Below are positions 21,778-32,032 of a stretch of 64,000 nucleotides of DNA, piece by piece. The stretch's first letter is position 1, and each line of letters starts with the position of its first letter. The notes below the pieces were generated by a model. That model was not told where the DNA came from and did no database searches. It saw only the letters and a list, made by a program, of their open reading frames with translations. The DNA is from Protopterus annectens (taxonomy: Eukaryota; Chordata; Ceratodontiformes; Protopteridae). The DNA lies in assembly GCF_019279795.1 (NCBI RefSeq), contig NC_056740.1, positions 226,728,611 through 226,792,610 on the forward strand, read 5' to 3'. The position numbers and the translations under genes are program-made.

Positions 21778-22661
21778 ATGCTTGTTTCCCACCCAAAAGT
21801 CTCTTGTATATTTGGTTTACCTAAACTGCATAGAGATCTACATGACCCCCCAATGAGATCCATTGTAGACGCCCGTGGTTCTGCCATACAACCCATAGCA
21901 AAGTACTTAGACACCAGATTAAAGAAGTTTGTATCTGAAGAGAAAAGTATCTGTAGAGACTCATGGGATTTTCTACAAAGAATAAATCAATTAGATTATA
22001 GTGAAGGTGGTTATTTTATTACTATAGATGTGAAAGACCTCTATACTGTTATACCTCATGAGATAGGGGTAGAATGGTTTTGTGAGTATCTTTTGGAAAA
22101 GAATGTACCGCAGGTAAAAATTAATAATTTTGAACATCTATTAAGTATTGTTTTGCATAACAACTTTATTCTATTTGAAGGAGAGTATTATTTGCAAACT
22201 GAAGGCATCTCAATGGGTTCAGCTTGTGGTGGGACATATGCTAACATCGTAATGTTACAGTGGGAGAAAAATATTTATTTAATTCAAATTATTTCTTGCA
22301 CTGTATATGTTATACGAGATTTTTGGATGAAATTTTTATGTACTGGGAGGGGCCAGGTGAGACCCCTTTTCTTAGATTCACACATACGGTTGGAGTTGAT
22401 GAAATACCATACCTAGATGTGAGGCTAATAAAAGATAGAGTATCTAAGGTGTTTAAAGCTGAAATTTACCGAAAACCAACATATTCAAACAGCTATTTAC
22501 ATTTTAGTAGCTCTCATCCATTTAAGCAAAAGAAAGTTGTATTAAAAGGTCAATATGTAAGGGCTGCACGAATGGTATCTGAATTTGAAAGTTTCCTAGA
22601 TGAATGTGATCGCCTGAAAGACGTTTCAGAAGAGGGGATATCCCAATTCATTAATAAATAG
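21778..22661 (+). pseudogene. Penelope-like reverse transcriptase, palm and thumb (frameshift near 22290)
   Basis: First frame: FGLPKLHRDLHDPPMRSIV (RT2), TIDVKDLYTVIPHEIG (motif A, Asp present) and EGISMGSACGGTYANIVM (motif B). The second frame (22260-22661) has YTRFLDEIFMYWEG in the place of the usual R-Y-I-D-D motif C, then PYLDVRLI, YRKPTYSNSYLH and GQYVRAARM. One frameshift separates motifs B and C. Motif C reads LDE rather than IDD, so the second catalytic Asp is replaced by Glu. Confidence 0.85.
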
Positions 22662-22680
22662 TGTGATGTTAGAAGTAGTA

Positions 22681-23643
22681 AATAAAAGATAGAGGGGACA
22701 TTTTAAGCCATTACTAGATCAAAAACAACATGAAGAAATAGAAGGGAATGACAGGGAGGTCATAACTAGCATAAGTATATAATCATAGACTCAAGAAATA
22801 GGTCAAAATACTGAGACATCTGAGGAGAAGAAATTCAATAGTGCATTCATCACAATTTTTAATAAAAGTAGTAAGAATGTAGCTGACATCCTATTTAAAA
22901 ATTGGGTGATATTAACTAATAATAGGGACACCAGAAATACAGTAGATGAACTACCTACTATTGTATATAAAAAAGGCAGAACTATAAAAAATGTTTTAGA
23001 AAGTACAAATGTGAACCAACAAAATGGCTACATGAAAAAATGTGGGACCTGCAATTATTGTTGTTACATCTATGAGGGTAGTTCATTTAACATCAACAAT
23101 ACCATAGTGAAGATTACTAGTAAAGGCTCATGCATAACAGAGAAAGTAGTATAAATAAATAAAATAGTATAATAAAAGAGAGAGGGGACATTTTAAGCCA
23201 TTACTAGATCAAAAACAACATGAAGAAATAGAAGGGAATGACAGGGAGGTCATAACTAGCATAAGTATATAATCACAGACTCAAGAAATAGGTCAAAATA
23301 CTGAGACATCTGAGGAGAAGAAATTCAATAGTGCATTCATCACAATTTTTAATAAAAGTAGTAAGAATGTAGCTGACATCCTATTTAAAAATTGGGTGAT
23401 ATTAACTAATAATAGGGACACCAGAAATATAGTAGATGAACTACCTACTATTGTATATAAAAAAGGCAGAACTATAAAAAATGTTTTAGAAAGTACAAAT
23501 GTGAACCAACAAAATGGCTACATGAAAAAATGTGGGACCTGCAATTATTGTTGTTACATCTATGAGGGTAGTTCATTTAACATCAACAATACCATAGTGA
23601 AGATTACCAGTAAAGGCTCATGCATAACAGAGAAAGTAGTATA
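22681..23643 (+). repeat. 490-bp tandem duplication inside the Penelope-like element
   Basis: 22681-23153 repeats at 23171-23643, offset exactly 490 bp, with only about four visible differences (for example GATAGAGG/GAGAGAGG and AATACAGT/AATATAGT). A 17-bp spacer separates the matching parts. The unit covers the linker between RT and endonuclease, including KKCGTCNYCCY. The first copy runs into a stop just after EKVV; the second continues to the endonuclease. Confidence 0.95.
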
Positions 23644-23853
23644 TTGCGCAGTTTGCACAAAATGCCCATGTTTTTATATAGCAAAACAGAGCGGAAATTA
23701 AAAAGTAGAATTTACGAACATGTAAGAGATATAAAGAACAAGAAAGAAACAAATGCCTTAGCCAGACATAACATTGAATATCCTGTCCATACTTTTAAAT
23801 TTGGTATTTTGGAGACAATAAAACCAGATATAAGGGGTGGCCATGGGCATTAA
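23396..23853 (+). pseudogene. Penelope-like GIY-YIG endonuclease (frameshifted)
   Basis: The second duplication copy reads through MKKCGTCNYCC and EKVVYCAVCTK to FYIAKQ, then a frameshift; the domain continues in another frame as SKTERKLKSRIYEHVRDI, NALARHNIEYP and KPDIRGG. In the window's first Penelope element the same site is FYIGKTERE, so the Gly of YIG is mutated to Ala and the frame is broken at the catalytic centre. The distal Glu is not visible. Confidence 0.8.
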
Positions 23854-24050
23854 TATTAGAAAAACAAGTAGCCCTATGGCAATTAAGGATGAATTCCCTG
23901 CAATGACCAGGATTAAATGACAGTTTCTCACTTGCATGTTTTTTAAAACTAAAAGCTCTGGAAAGATGAAAATTACTGAGAAATGTTTTAAGTGTATTAT
24001 ATTTTAAAAATAAAATTGAAATAGTTGTTTTAGTGAATGTTTTAGAGATG

Positions 24051-24289
24051 TACTGCGGTGGTGGTGATGCAGTAGCGTTGTCGCCTCACAGTAAGACGCT
24101 GTCCGATTCGATTCTCAGCTAGACCGTCTTCTGCGTGGAGACATGTGTAAGTGGGCATATCTTCATTAAAGGTTGTGCGTCAGGGCTGGTAACTCGGCAC
24201 GTAAAAATCAACTACCAATCATTAGTGGACCAGAGTTCCGCTGTGGCGACCCCTAACCGGGAAAAGCCGAAAGATACAACAACATTGTA
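24051..24289 (+). mobile_element. tRNA-derived SINE nested in the Penelope-like element
   Basis: Same subfamily as 17571-17808 (TGTCGCCTCACAGTAAGACG, tail CTGTGGCGACCCCTAACCGG then AAAGCCGAAAGATACAAC). Flanked by the 11-bp duplication TTTTAGAGATG at 24040-24050 and 24290-24300. It post-dates the host element. Confidence 0.9.
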
Positions 24290-24391
24290 TTTTAGAGATG
24301 AGATAAAGTTTATTTATTATTTAAGATATATTTTACTAGCAGTGTAGTAAAAAAAAAGGGGGGGGGGGCATGGTTTTTAGGATTGATTGTA

Positions 24392-24467
24392 TGCCTATTT
24401 AGTATTTAAATGAAGTGTGTTTTACTGAGTGCCTATTTAGTATTTAAATGAAGTGTGTTTTACTAAC
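24392..24467. repeat. 38-bp tandem duplication
   Basis: TGCCTATTTAGTATTTAAAT and the following 18 bp occur twice back to back (24392, 24430) in the 3' part of the Penelope-like element. A G11 homopolymer precedes it (24358-24368). Confidence 0.9.
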
Positions 24468-24481
24468 TGAATTAATTTGAA

Positions 24482-24511
24482 GAAGTTCCTGACTGAGCAG
24501 GGACGAAAGCT
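24482..24511 (+). ncRNA. Penelope-like 3' hairpin followed by CGAAAGC
   Basis: GTTCCTG and CAGGGAC pair across ACTGAG (one T-G wobble), then CGAAAGCTTG. It occupies the position of the hammerhead-like motif of the other Penelope element, but CTGACTGA does not fit the CTGATGA core, so it is probably not catalytic. Confidence 0.35.
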
Positions 24512-24654
24512 TGTGTATATACTTTGTGTGGAATAAATTGTTTGTACTTTGAATCTACTGGTGGTATCATCCTTGTTTTTAGTGCATCAGCTGCTCTCCA
24601 GCTCCATGTGTGCCATTTTTTTGTTCATTAGTGGTTACTTTGCATTTTTTTCTG

Positions 24655-24668
24655 ATTTCACAAATTAC
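24655..24668. repeat. target-site duplication, right copy
   Basis: Identical to 20000-20013. Confidence 0.85.
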
Positions 24669-24897
24669 ATCTTAATGGTTTATTAACCATATTAAAATAA
24701 ACATGTCCTACAACCTGATGAGACAGATGGGTAGTTATACAGCACTGCCTTTTAGACTAGTACATTTAACAAGGGGAAGGGTACAAAAAAACAGAAAGAG
24801 AATGGAGAAATAATATTAATAAAGGAAGATGGAAGACGCACCAAGAAACAGAATCACGAAAAAAATTAAGACAGCAATTTGCAGCAGCTTTGCAATG

Positions 24898-25040
24898 GTG
24901 TCATGCGTGAATGGGTATGCCTTCTTTGAAGGTTGGGCATTGGGCTGGCAACTCAGCACTGTAAAAATCCACTGCCAATCATGAGCGGACCGGAGTTCCG
25001 CTGTGGCGACCCCTAACTGAGAAAAGCCAAAAGACATTTA
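24898..25040 (+). mobile_element. 5'-truncated SINE with RTE-like tail
   Basis: Starts within CATGCGTGAATGGGTATGCC, continues ATCATGAGCGGACCGGAGTT and ends GTGGCGACCCCTAACTGAGA then AAAGCCAAAAGAC. The tRNA head is missing. Confidence 0.85.
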
Positions 25041-25129
25041 CTATTTACAAATTTTAAACAGATAAGTCCAGACAGCCAGACCATATTTCCAATTATCAGA
25101 CAATTGCAGTAACTAACATAGGTTTATAG

Positions 25130-25610
25130 TTTTCATTGGTGGTTACAAGGCTTTCAGCCCAAGAGCTACTTTAAGCCTAGCCAGGCTTACTTCAAATTTA
25201 CCATAATACTGCTGACGTGTCAGTACTCCAAAGAATTATGAGTTATTATATAGGCTTGTACACATCCAGTGTTCACAGGCAGTTATCACATAGGTGCCAA
25301 TCCATGGGGAAATTTGCTACTCCCATCCACTGGTCCAAATTACATTTGAATATGGGTACGGATAAGCTTTGCTTCATATGCATGGGAAGGCTGTTCCAGA
25401 GAAGGGCAATCTTTGTGACATATACCTGTCATTTCAACATGCCTTGTTTATGTCAAAAACAAGGTTTAGATCCTTAGTACAGGTAGTTCTAATACTATTT
25501 CTTTTGTGGACATGCAACAATTCTATCAGTGTGGGATCAGAAAACTCCTACTTATAATCTAATTACGTACAATAATCTGAATGACAAGATCAAGTTTTAT
25601 ATTCATACAA
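25130..25610 (-). mobile_element. CR1-like LINE 3' end
   Basis: The minus strand aligns with the C-terminal coding end and 3' UTR of the CR1 at 58122-61960: GTCCACAAAAGAAATAG versus ATCCACAAAACAAAAAG, and a shared CTTCATATGCATGGGAA/CTTCACATGGATGGGGA block. Worn but clear. Confidence 0.65.
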
Positions 25611-25617
25611 TAACTTA

Positions 25618-25771
25618 GGGCCCAATTCCAATAGCATTGCTCTCAGTGTAAGTGACCACTTACACTGAGAGCAGGCTGAGAACAGGTCTGTTTTTGTAAG
25701 CCTGTTCATACATGGGCCTTACACCACAGTAAGTCACTTACACTGAGACTAACTCTTTTGAAAGTTGGCCC
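25618..25771. mobile_element. PIF/Harbinger-like MITE, 154 bp, TTA target duplication
   Basis: Begins GGGCCCAATTCC and ends GTTGGCCC, with about 37-bp imperfect terminal inverted repeats sharing TCTCAGTGTAAGTGAC, flanked by TTA at 25615-25617 and 25772-25774. Inside is a perfect 17-bp inverted repeat (25638-25654 with 25657-25673). GGGCC termini and a TTA duplication are typical of PIF/Harbinger MITEs. No coding capacity. Confidence 0.75.
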
Positions 25772-25936
25772 TTACCAAGGCTAAGTCTATGAGTTGCTGT
25801 AACCATGTGCATTTTTAAAGACAAAGATGCAAACTTGCTAAGGACTCTTTGCTACGATAATGAGTTTGTTGTAATGTTTGCAGACCAACAGCAATATTTT
25901 ATCGTGATATCTTCTGTAATATATATATATATATAT

Positions 25937-26431
<495 letters not shown>

Positions 26432-26925
26432 TGGAGCTTGAACTTCAGTACAACTAACATAACTTGATTTTTGCTAAGAAAAACAGTACATTTTTTAACA
26501 GTCTGTTTGGTAGCCAATAATCTTGAGGAAAACAACAGGAGTGGTAGGATAGGCAGTTCAATTGAGCACATATAGTAAATGTTTAATATGCACAGGCAGA
26601 AAAAATAAAAAAATACACAAGATAAAAAAAAAAATCAGTGGAGGAGATGGCATTAATAAATTATGAAAGTTTCAAAGGTACAACATATGATTTAGAAGCT
26701 TTCTTCAGTTTGGAGGATGCTGATATTTCTACAATTCTTGAAACAGTTTAAAATCTGAAATGCACATCACAGATTTCATGGTACACCTCCTCTCATTGTT
26801 ACAGAACCTTTATAGAAGAATAACTACACTGTGGAGGCCAAGAAAACAAATGAGTAATACAAACTGCTCAAATAAAGTAATACTGAATATAAAGGAAATC
26901 TACTGTACACTGTGAATGTCTACTA
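26432..26925. other. unassigned spacer
   Basis: No supportable feature. Confidence 0.35.
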
Positions 26926-26929
26926 TAGA

Positions 26930-27212
26930 CTGTGAGCATTTCCTGATTAAACTCCATAATAAAAAATACTGAAAATGCAGTCTTCATGGGGAATTTTAAA
27001 TACCCATACATTGACTGGATAAAACAGTGCACATCAAATAAATCTTTCAGTATTAACTGACAACATGTATCACAACAATTTGAAACAAATAATCTGAAAT
27101 TCAGCAAGGGATGGCAATACCTTAGATATCATGCTAGCAAACCAAGGATCATTACACCCTATCCATGGTTATAGCCTCTGTCATTAACATATCAGTTCTA
27201 AACTACAGTAAA
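26930..27212 (+). pseudogene. CR1-like endonuclease fragment
   Basis: Reads ENAVFMGNFKYPYIDW (compare AIFMGDFNYSTINW in the CR1 at 60359-60925), then GNTLDIMLANQGSL (compare the 'LDLVLTN' block). Frameshifted, about 90 codons, directly upstream of the L1-like fragment. Confidence 0.6.
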
Positions 27213-27214
27213 AT

Positions 27215-27344
27215 CTAGTCTACAGGGGCTTCAATAGTGGTAGAAAAGGAAAATAAAGACAATAATGATAGATTTCTGGTAGTAAGAGGCTACTGGGAAA
27301 GGAGATGGGTTATACTGGCATGCATTTAGGTTCCACCAAAACAA
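27215..27344 (+). pseudogene. L1/Tx1-like LINE, endonuclease part left of the DIRS insertion
   Basis: Encodes GASIVVEKENKDNND, RFLVVRGYWERRWVILACI and VPPK, the middle of an L1-type AP endonuclease. It aligns with GAPIVIQEEEKDNNG in the second copy (about 47090). The frame is interrupted by the DIRS element and picks up again at about 33600 (IIGGDWNLIYN). Confidence 0.75.
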
Positions 27345-27360
27345 GAAGTTATGTACTCAC

Positions 27361-27520
27361 CGTAACGTTCGATGTATGTAGTCCATCTTGCCTCACATTC
27401 TTACCTGTGGGTTCGGAGCCAAACCTCGGCTCCGACTCGGCCATACTCTAGCTCGAAGTCTTTCAATTGGCTGGGCTAAGAAGGTATCCCATGCTGCACT
27501 GCTCCCTTTTCCCAGATCAA
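27361..27520 (-). repeat. DIRS inverted terminal repeat (left)
   Basis: Its reverse complement matches 33443-33597: both contain GATCTGGGAAAAGGGAGCAG, CCAGCCAATTGAAAGACTTC and ACCCAC(A/G)GGTAAGAATGT, with roughly 10 percent visible differences. Confidence 0.92.
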
Positions 27521-27649
27521 GTTTGCTGCGAGCTCAATCACTCACTTCTCCACACATAACAACACATAGAGAGGGAAGAACATACCAACCATAAAGGAAT
27601 TTTGAAACCATACCTAACCCCTAGGTCCTCCAGGATGGGGGAAAGAGGG

Positions 27650-27740
27650 GGGATAAGTAAGAATGTGAGGCGAGATGGACTACATGCATCGAATGTTATG
27701 GTCCAATCTCGCCTACATTTTTACCCGTGGGGCAGCGTCC
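27650..27740. repeat. DIRS internal complementary region
   Basis: The first half, AAGAATGTGAGGCGAGATGG and on to GAATGTTATGG, copies the outer end of the right repeat. The second half, CCAATCTCGCCTACATTTTT and ACCCGTGGGG, copies the outer end of the left repeat. Such a fused copy of both termini is the template that lets DIRS elements close into a circle. Confidence 0.85.
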
Positions 27741-27763
27741 CCAGCACCTAAATCCTGGGAGGC

Positions 27764-28135
27764 TCAGTGGAAAATACTCCTGAGCACTGTGGAACCAAAG
27801 GAAGACCTGCCTCTGGACACCAAATCTAACTTGTAGTGAGTAACAAAGGTGTGAGGAGCTGCCCATGTAGCCGCAGCACAAATATCATCCATAGACAACC
27901 TGGCCTGAAAAGTTGTAGATGTGGACACAGATCGGGTAGAATGAGCCTTCACTCGAAAAGGTAAATCCCTGCCACCTGAGGCATAAATGAAGGAAATATA
28001 ACTGGAGATCCATCTAGACAAGGTAACTTTGGAAACAGGGGACCCAATCCTGTTTTCTGAAAATGAGACAAACAACTGATCTGATTTTCTAAGATCCTTC
28101 GTTCTATGTAAATAGAATCGTAATTGTCTGTGCAC
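27764..28135 (-). pseudogene. DIRS tyrosine recombinase C-terminal catalytic part
   Basis: Carries RVKAHSTRSVSTSTTF (the His-x-x-Arg box) and AATWAAPHTFVTHYKLDL (candidate catalytic Tyr), completing the Arg-His-Arg-Tyr set with TSARSVSEL in the upstream frame. A single frame change near 28140 separates the halves. Confidence 0.85.
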
Positions 28136-28788
28136 ATCCAGCTAATGAAATCTAAATTCTGCCTTGTTCGAGAACTCTGGAAAGAATACAGGTAGTTCAA
28201 TGGATTGGTTTAGATTACTAACTGAAGCCACATTCAGTAGAAAGGAAGGGTTTGGTCTGAGAGAAACCCTGTCCTTATGAAAAATCAAGTAAGGTGGTCT
28301 GATTGATAAGGCTTGAAGCTCCGAGACACTTCTGGCTGAAGTGATGGCTACCAAAAAGATCGTCTTCCAAGTCAAATATTTTAAATCACAAGTAGCTGCA
28401 GGCTCAAAGGGGGGCAAAGTGAGACATTGTAGAACAAAATTTAAGTCCCAAGGCATAACTGGGTCAAAGACTGGAGGAAGAAGCAGCATAGTGCCCTTCA
28501 AGAATGCCTTACAAAGTCTATGTGACATGAGACTAGGCTCATCAGCGACGTGAAAGGTGGAAATAGCCGCCAACTGGACCTTAATAGTTGCAGCCACTGA
28601 TCCCTGGTTGAAAAGCATGGAGAGGAACTCCAGGAATGACAAAATTGGAGCTGTATAAGGATCAATTTGTCTTGCATGCGCCCATATGGAAAATCTCTCC
28701 CATTTACTGGAATAGATTTTTCTGGTGGAAGGCTTATGGGAGGAAGACAGAATATGAACCACTTCTGGTGAAAAATGATGAAGCCTGA

Positions 28789-28983
28789 CTAATGATGGAA
28801 GTGGAGAAGCCAGGCTGTCAACCGGAGGGTCTGAAGAGAGGGATGGAGCTGCCCTGACATATGAGTCAGCAGAACTAGTTGTGGGTCCAGAATCCAGGGG
28901 GCATCCATTAGGTAGGGATGGAGAAAGGGGAACCAAATTTGATGAGGCCAGTGTGGAGCAATCAGGATCATTTTGCTTCCCAA
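28789..28983 (-). pseudogene. DIRS post-RNase H segment in shifted frame
   Basis: Reads GSKMILIAPHWPHQIWFP and LDPQLVLLTH, a segment conserved after RNase H in DIRS-type pol proteins, ending at a stop. Upstream in the same frame are LLYAFPPVPLLTKVIQKAQ and two stops. It overlaps the start of the recombinase reading frame, as is usual in DIRS elements. Confidence 0.7.
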
Positions 28984-29184
28984 ATATTGTGCTTTCTGAA
29001 TAACCTTTGTCAGCAGAGGAACAGGAGGGAAGGCATACAGTAGACCGGAGGGTCAATCGTGAACTAGAGCGTCCTTGGGTGACTCCCCCTGAGGGGGGAT
29101 AAGGGTGAAGTAGCTGCTGCATTTGGTATTGAGGGGGCTGGCCAATAGGTCGCAGCAAGGCTGACCCCATCTGCGGAAAATCTG

Positions 29185-29568
29185 CTACGCAACCTGATTG
29201 TTCATGGACCACTCGTGAGGCATCAGAATAGCTCTGCTCAACCTGTCGGCAGTCACATTGGACTTCCCCGGAATGTGTATTGCTACAAGAAAACATTGGG
29301 AAGCCACTGCCCACTGCCACACTCGGATGGCCTCTCTGCAAAGGGGGTACAACTTGGTTCCTCCCTGTTTGTCTAGATACCATACCACCGACATATTGTC
29401 TGAGTGGATAGCAATTGTCCCGAGAGGAAGAAAGCTCTGAAGTGCTTGCAACGCTAGTAGCACTGCTCTCATCTCCAGGACATTGATATGCAGATGCATC
29501 TCGTATTCCTGCCACGTGCCTTGGACTGTCCTGCCTAGATAATGCCCCCCCCCCAATCTGGGAGGCAT
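29185..29568 (-). pseudogene. DIRS RNase H core in shifted frame
   Basis: Reads INVLEMRAVLLAL (catalytic Glu region), IHSDNMSVVWYL (catalytic Asp) and IPGKSNVTADRLSR (terminal Asp), the standard RNase H blocks. It is joined to TTDAS in the main frame across a C10 homopolymer at 29545-29554, the likely slippage site. A TAG follows MNNQVA in this frame. Confidence 0.85.
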
Positions 29569-32032
29569 CCGTGGTCACTGTGGCAACCAGAGGGGACGGA
29601 ATGAAGGGTTTTCCCACATTGAGGTTGCTGGTGTGATGCCACCAGTGAAGATCCTGCTTGCACCTGTCTGTGATTATTATAAGATGAGAAAGCGGAAGAT
29701 GTTGTAGAGACCACTGGGCGAAGAGTAGCCATTGAAGGAGCCTCATGTGCAGCCTCGCCAGAGGAACCAGCATAATTGTAGCAGCCATCGTCCCCAACAA
29801 TTTGAGGATCAATCTTGCCTTCACTCTTTTCAAAGGGAGCAACACGTACACCTGTTGTTGTAAACTTTGAATCCTTTCTAGTGGTAAAAACGCCCTCATG
29901 AGCACGGTGTCTAACTCAGTGCCTATAAAGGTGACACGCTGCGAGGACAACAAGGCAGACTTTTCCCAATTTATAGTGATACCCAATTGTTGACACAGAT
30001 TGATAGTGGTGTCTCTGGTTTGTAGGAGTAGATGCCTGGTAGTGGCAGAAAGGAGCCAGTCGTCCAGGTACAGAAACACTTGGAATCCCTGACGTCTCAA
30101 GTGAGTCATCACCACTGCCATACATTTGATGAACATCCTGGGGGCTGTGGTGAGACCAAAGGACAGGGCGCAAAATTTAAAATGACTGGCTCCCAGCCGG
30201 AAGCGTAGATGACTTCTGGATGCCCTGTCCATTTTTATATGGTAGTAAGTATCCTTGCGGTCGATGGAGCACATCCACACTTCTTTTCCCAACAATGGGA
30301 GAATAGATTGCAACGTGACCATTCGGAACTTGGACTTCTTCACACGGATGTTCAATCTGCTGAGATCCAAAATAGGTCTCAGGTACCCTGTCCTTTTTGG
30401 CACCAAAAAGAACCTGGAGTAAGTCCCTAATACAATCTGGTCTGAGGGGACATGCTGGATGGCTCCTTTTCCTAGCAGCTTTAAAACCTCTGAAGCTGCG
30501 TAATCCCCTTGATTGGGTGGAACATCTGGGATTTTTCTGATCGGAGGGGGAGTTGAAGAGAAGGGAATGCGATATCCTCCAGAAACTATTTTTAATACCC
30601 ATTGGTCCTGAGTGGTACCTTGCCAGACCTCTGGGTATAGTGAAATGCGACCTCCGACTGGCTCTGGAAATGCACAGCTGGGCCTCCCATCAGGAGCACT
30701 GGTAGGGAGAACCATAAAAGGAATTGTGGTCTCCCTGATTACATGGGCCTCCTCTGTCCCTAGGGCGGTGTCTACCTGAATTACCACCCCCTCCCCTGCC
30801 TCTGGAGGTGGACTCACCTTGTGAGTCATGAAATAACCTCTGCAATTTTTTGAACCACATCTTCCCACCCCTCGGGTCTTGGGATAAGGCCTAGAGGGGA
30901 GAGAAAAACGGACTCCCACAGCAGACAGAGTTTTTCCCTCTTGCTCACACCTAGTGAGAGTGTCCATCACCTTGGTTCCGAATAAGGAGGAACCATCAAA
31001 CGGGGCATTGGTGAATGTAGACTTGAAGGCCTCTGTGAAATTACAAAGGTGCATACAGGAGTGTCTCCTAAGAGCAACTCCAATACTTGCTGCCCTACCC
31101 GCTCCTTCGACTGCGTAAGAGATCAGCCTCATGGAGGAGTTAGCAATAGAGTTGACAGTAGACATCTGAGTGTTGATCTTCTGAGCCACTGCATCAGAAA
31201 CGTTACCCTGTAGAGTATCTTCAAGCTCTTTCAGGAGATCTCTTTGGAGCCGTGTAAAATGTGATAAGCAATTCAGTGACTGGAGAGTAAAGGCCGCTGA
31301 AGAAAACATATGCTTCCCGTACCAGTCCATGGCCCTAGACTCCTTGTTAGGAGGATGGACGGTAGAAGAAGTCTCAGCCAGTTCCTTCTTGGTGGCCGCT
31401 GCCACCACCATGGCATCTACAGGAACTCCCTTGGATAGAAACTCTTTGTCAGATGGGGTGGACAAGAATTTGTTGGGTTTCCTGGGGACTGGTTCTACAG
31501 AATCAGGGGTTTCCCACACCCTTCGACAAACCAGATCCAGAAGTTCGTCGAAGGGTGGAGATACCCAGCAGGCAGAGGGCTGAGCTCCAAAGGCCTTCAG
31601 GAACACCGGCTCCTTGGAGGAGGAAGCTTTGGAGGGCCAGTCACCCCTCTGCTTCAAAATTTCTAGGATGTCAGAGAAAGAGACATCCACAGAGAATGAC
31701 TTGGGGGACCCCTCTAATTCCTTGAGGTTGGTGTCTGACATGAGGGACTCATCTTGGGAGTCGATGTGCTTCCTCTTGCACGTTCTTTTTCTGGGTTGCT
31801 CCTCAGGCAAAAACAATGAGGGGCCCTCAGAAATATGGGGACTACTCATGGGGGTATCCTGAGGCCTTGGGTCTCCACTGTTGAAAGATAGAGTGTGATC
31901 AGAGACTCGCACCGGAGCTGGAGGGGACAGAGTGTCAGTGCTTAATGATGCCACTGAGGACCTGGCCAGCTCACTCCGCATGGCCTCAAAAGCTGTTCCC
32001 CCCAGCTCCAAAGATTGACCAGCCGTGGAAGA

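Larger units (their letters stand above)
20014..24654 (+). mobile_element. Penelope-like retroelement, whole insertion with target-site duplication
   Basis: Bounded by the 14-bp duplication ATTTCACAAATTAC at 20000-20013 and 24655-24668. Both element ends carry about 40 bp of similar sequence (20014-20054 and 24613-24654, sharing TGGTTACTTTGCATTTTTTT), the remnant of a pseudo-LTR. Inside, a single Penelope pol is broken into pieces: N-terminal region, RT, a linker duplicated in tandem and a GIY-YIG endonuclease. A SINE is nested at 24051-24289. Many frameshifts make it dead, but the clean duplication suggests moderate age. Confidence 0.88.
28142..32011 (-). pseudogene. DIRS gag C-terminus, reverse transcriptase and tyrosine recombinase (1289 codons open)
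   Basis: Residues 1-400 are gag-like (SFSDILEILKQRG, VAQKINTQM, region ending MTHKVS). RT follows: SRFFLVPKRTGYLRPILDL (about 527), SFGLTTAPRMFIK and LYLDDWLL (catalytic motif, about 646-649). RNase H opens with TTDAS (about 812), but the true RNase H continues in another frame at 29185-29568; between about 815 and 1040 this frame stays open without recognisable domains. The recombinase resumes with STRKIYSSKWERF and TSARSVSELQ (first catalytic Arg, about 1227). The recombinase C-terminus continues in another frame at 27764-28135. The start Met at 32011 follows a stop and is not a true start. Confidence 0.88.

Noticed and set aside
22681-23643. CRISPR-like or satellite array
   Set aside because: Only two long copies with a 17-bp spacer, inside a retroelement; a simple tandem duplication. 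No CRISPR, bacterial operon, riboswitch or prophage feature occurs anywhere in the window.
31329-31862. Plus-strand open frames opposite the DIRS gag-like region
   Set aside because: Antisense of the clearly recognisable DIRS protein; no independent domain.
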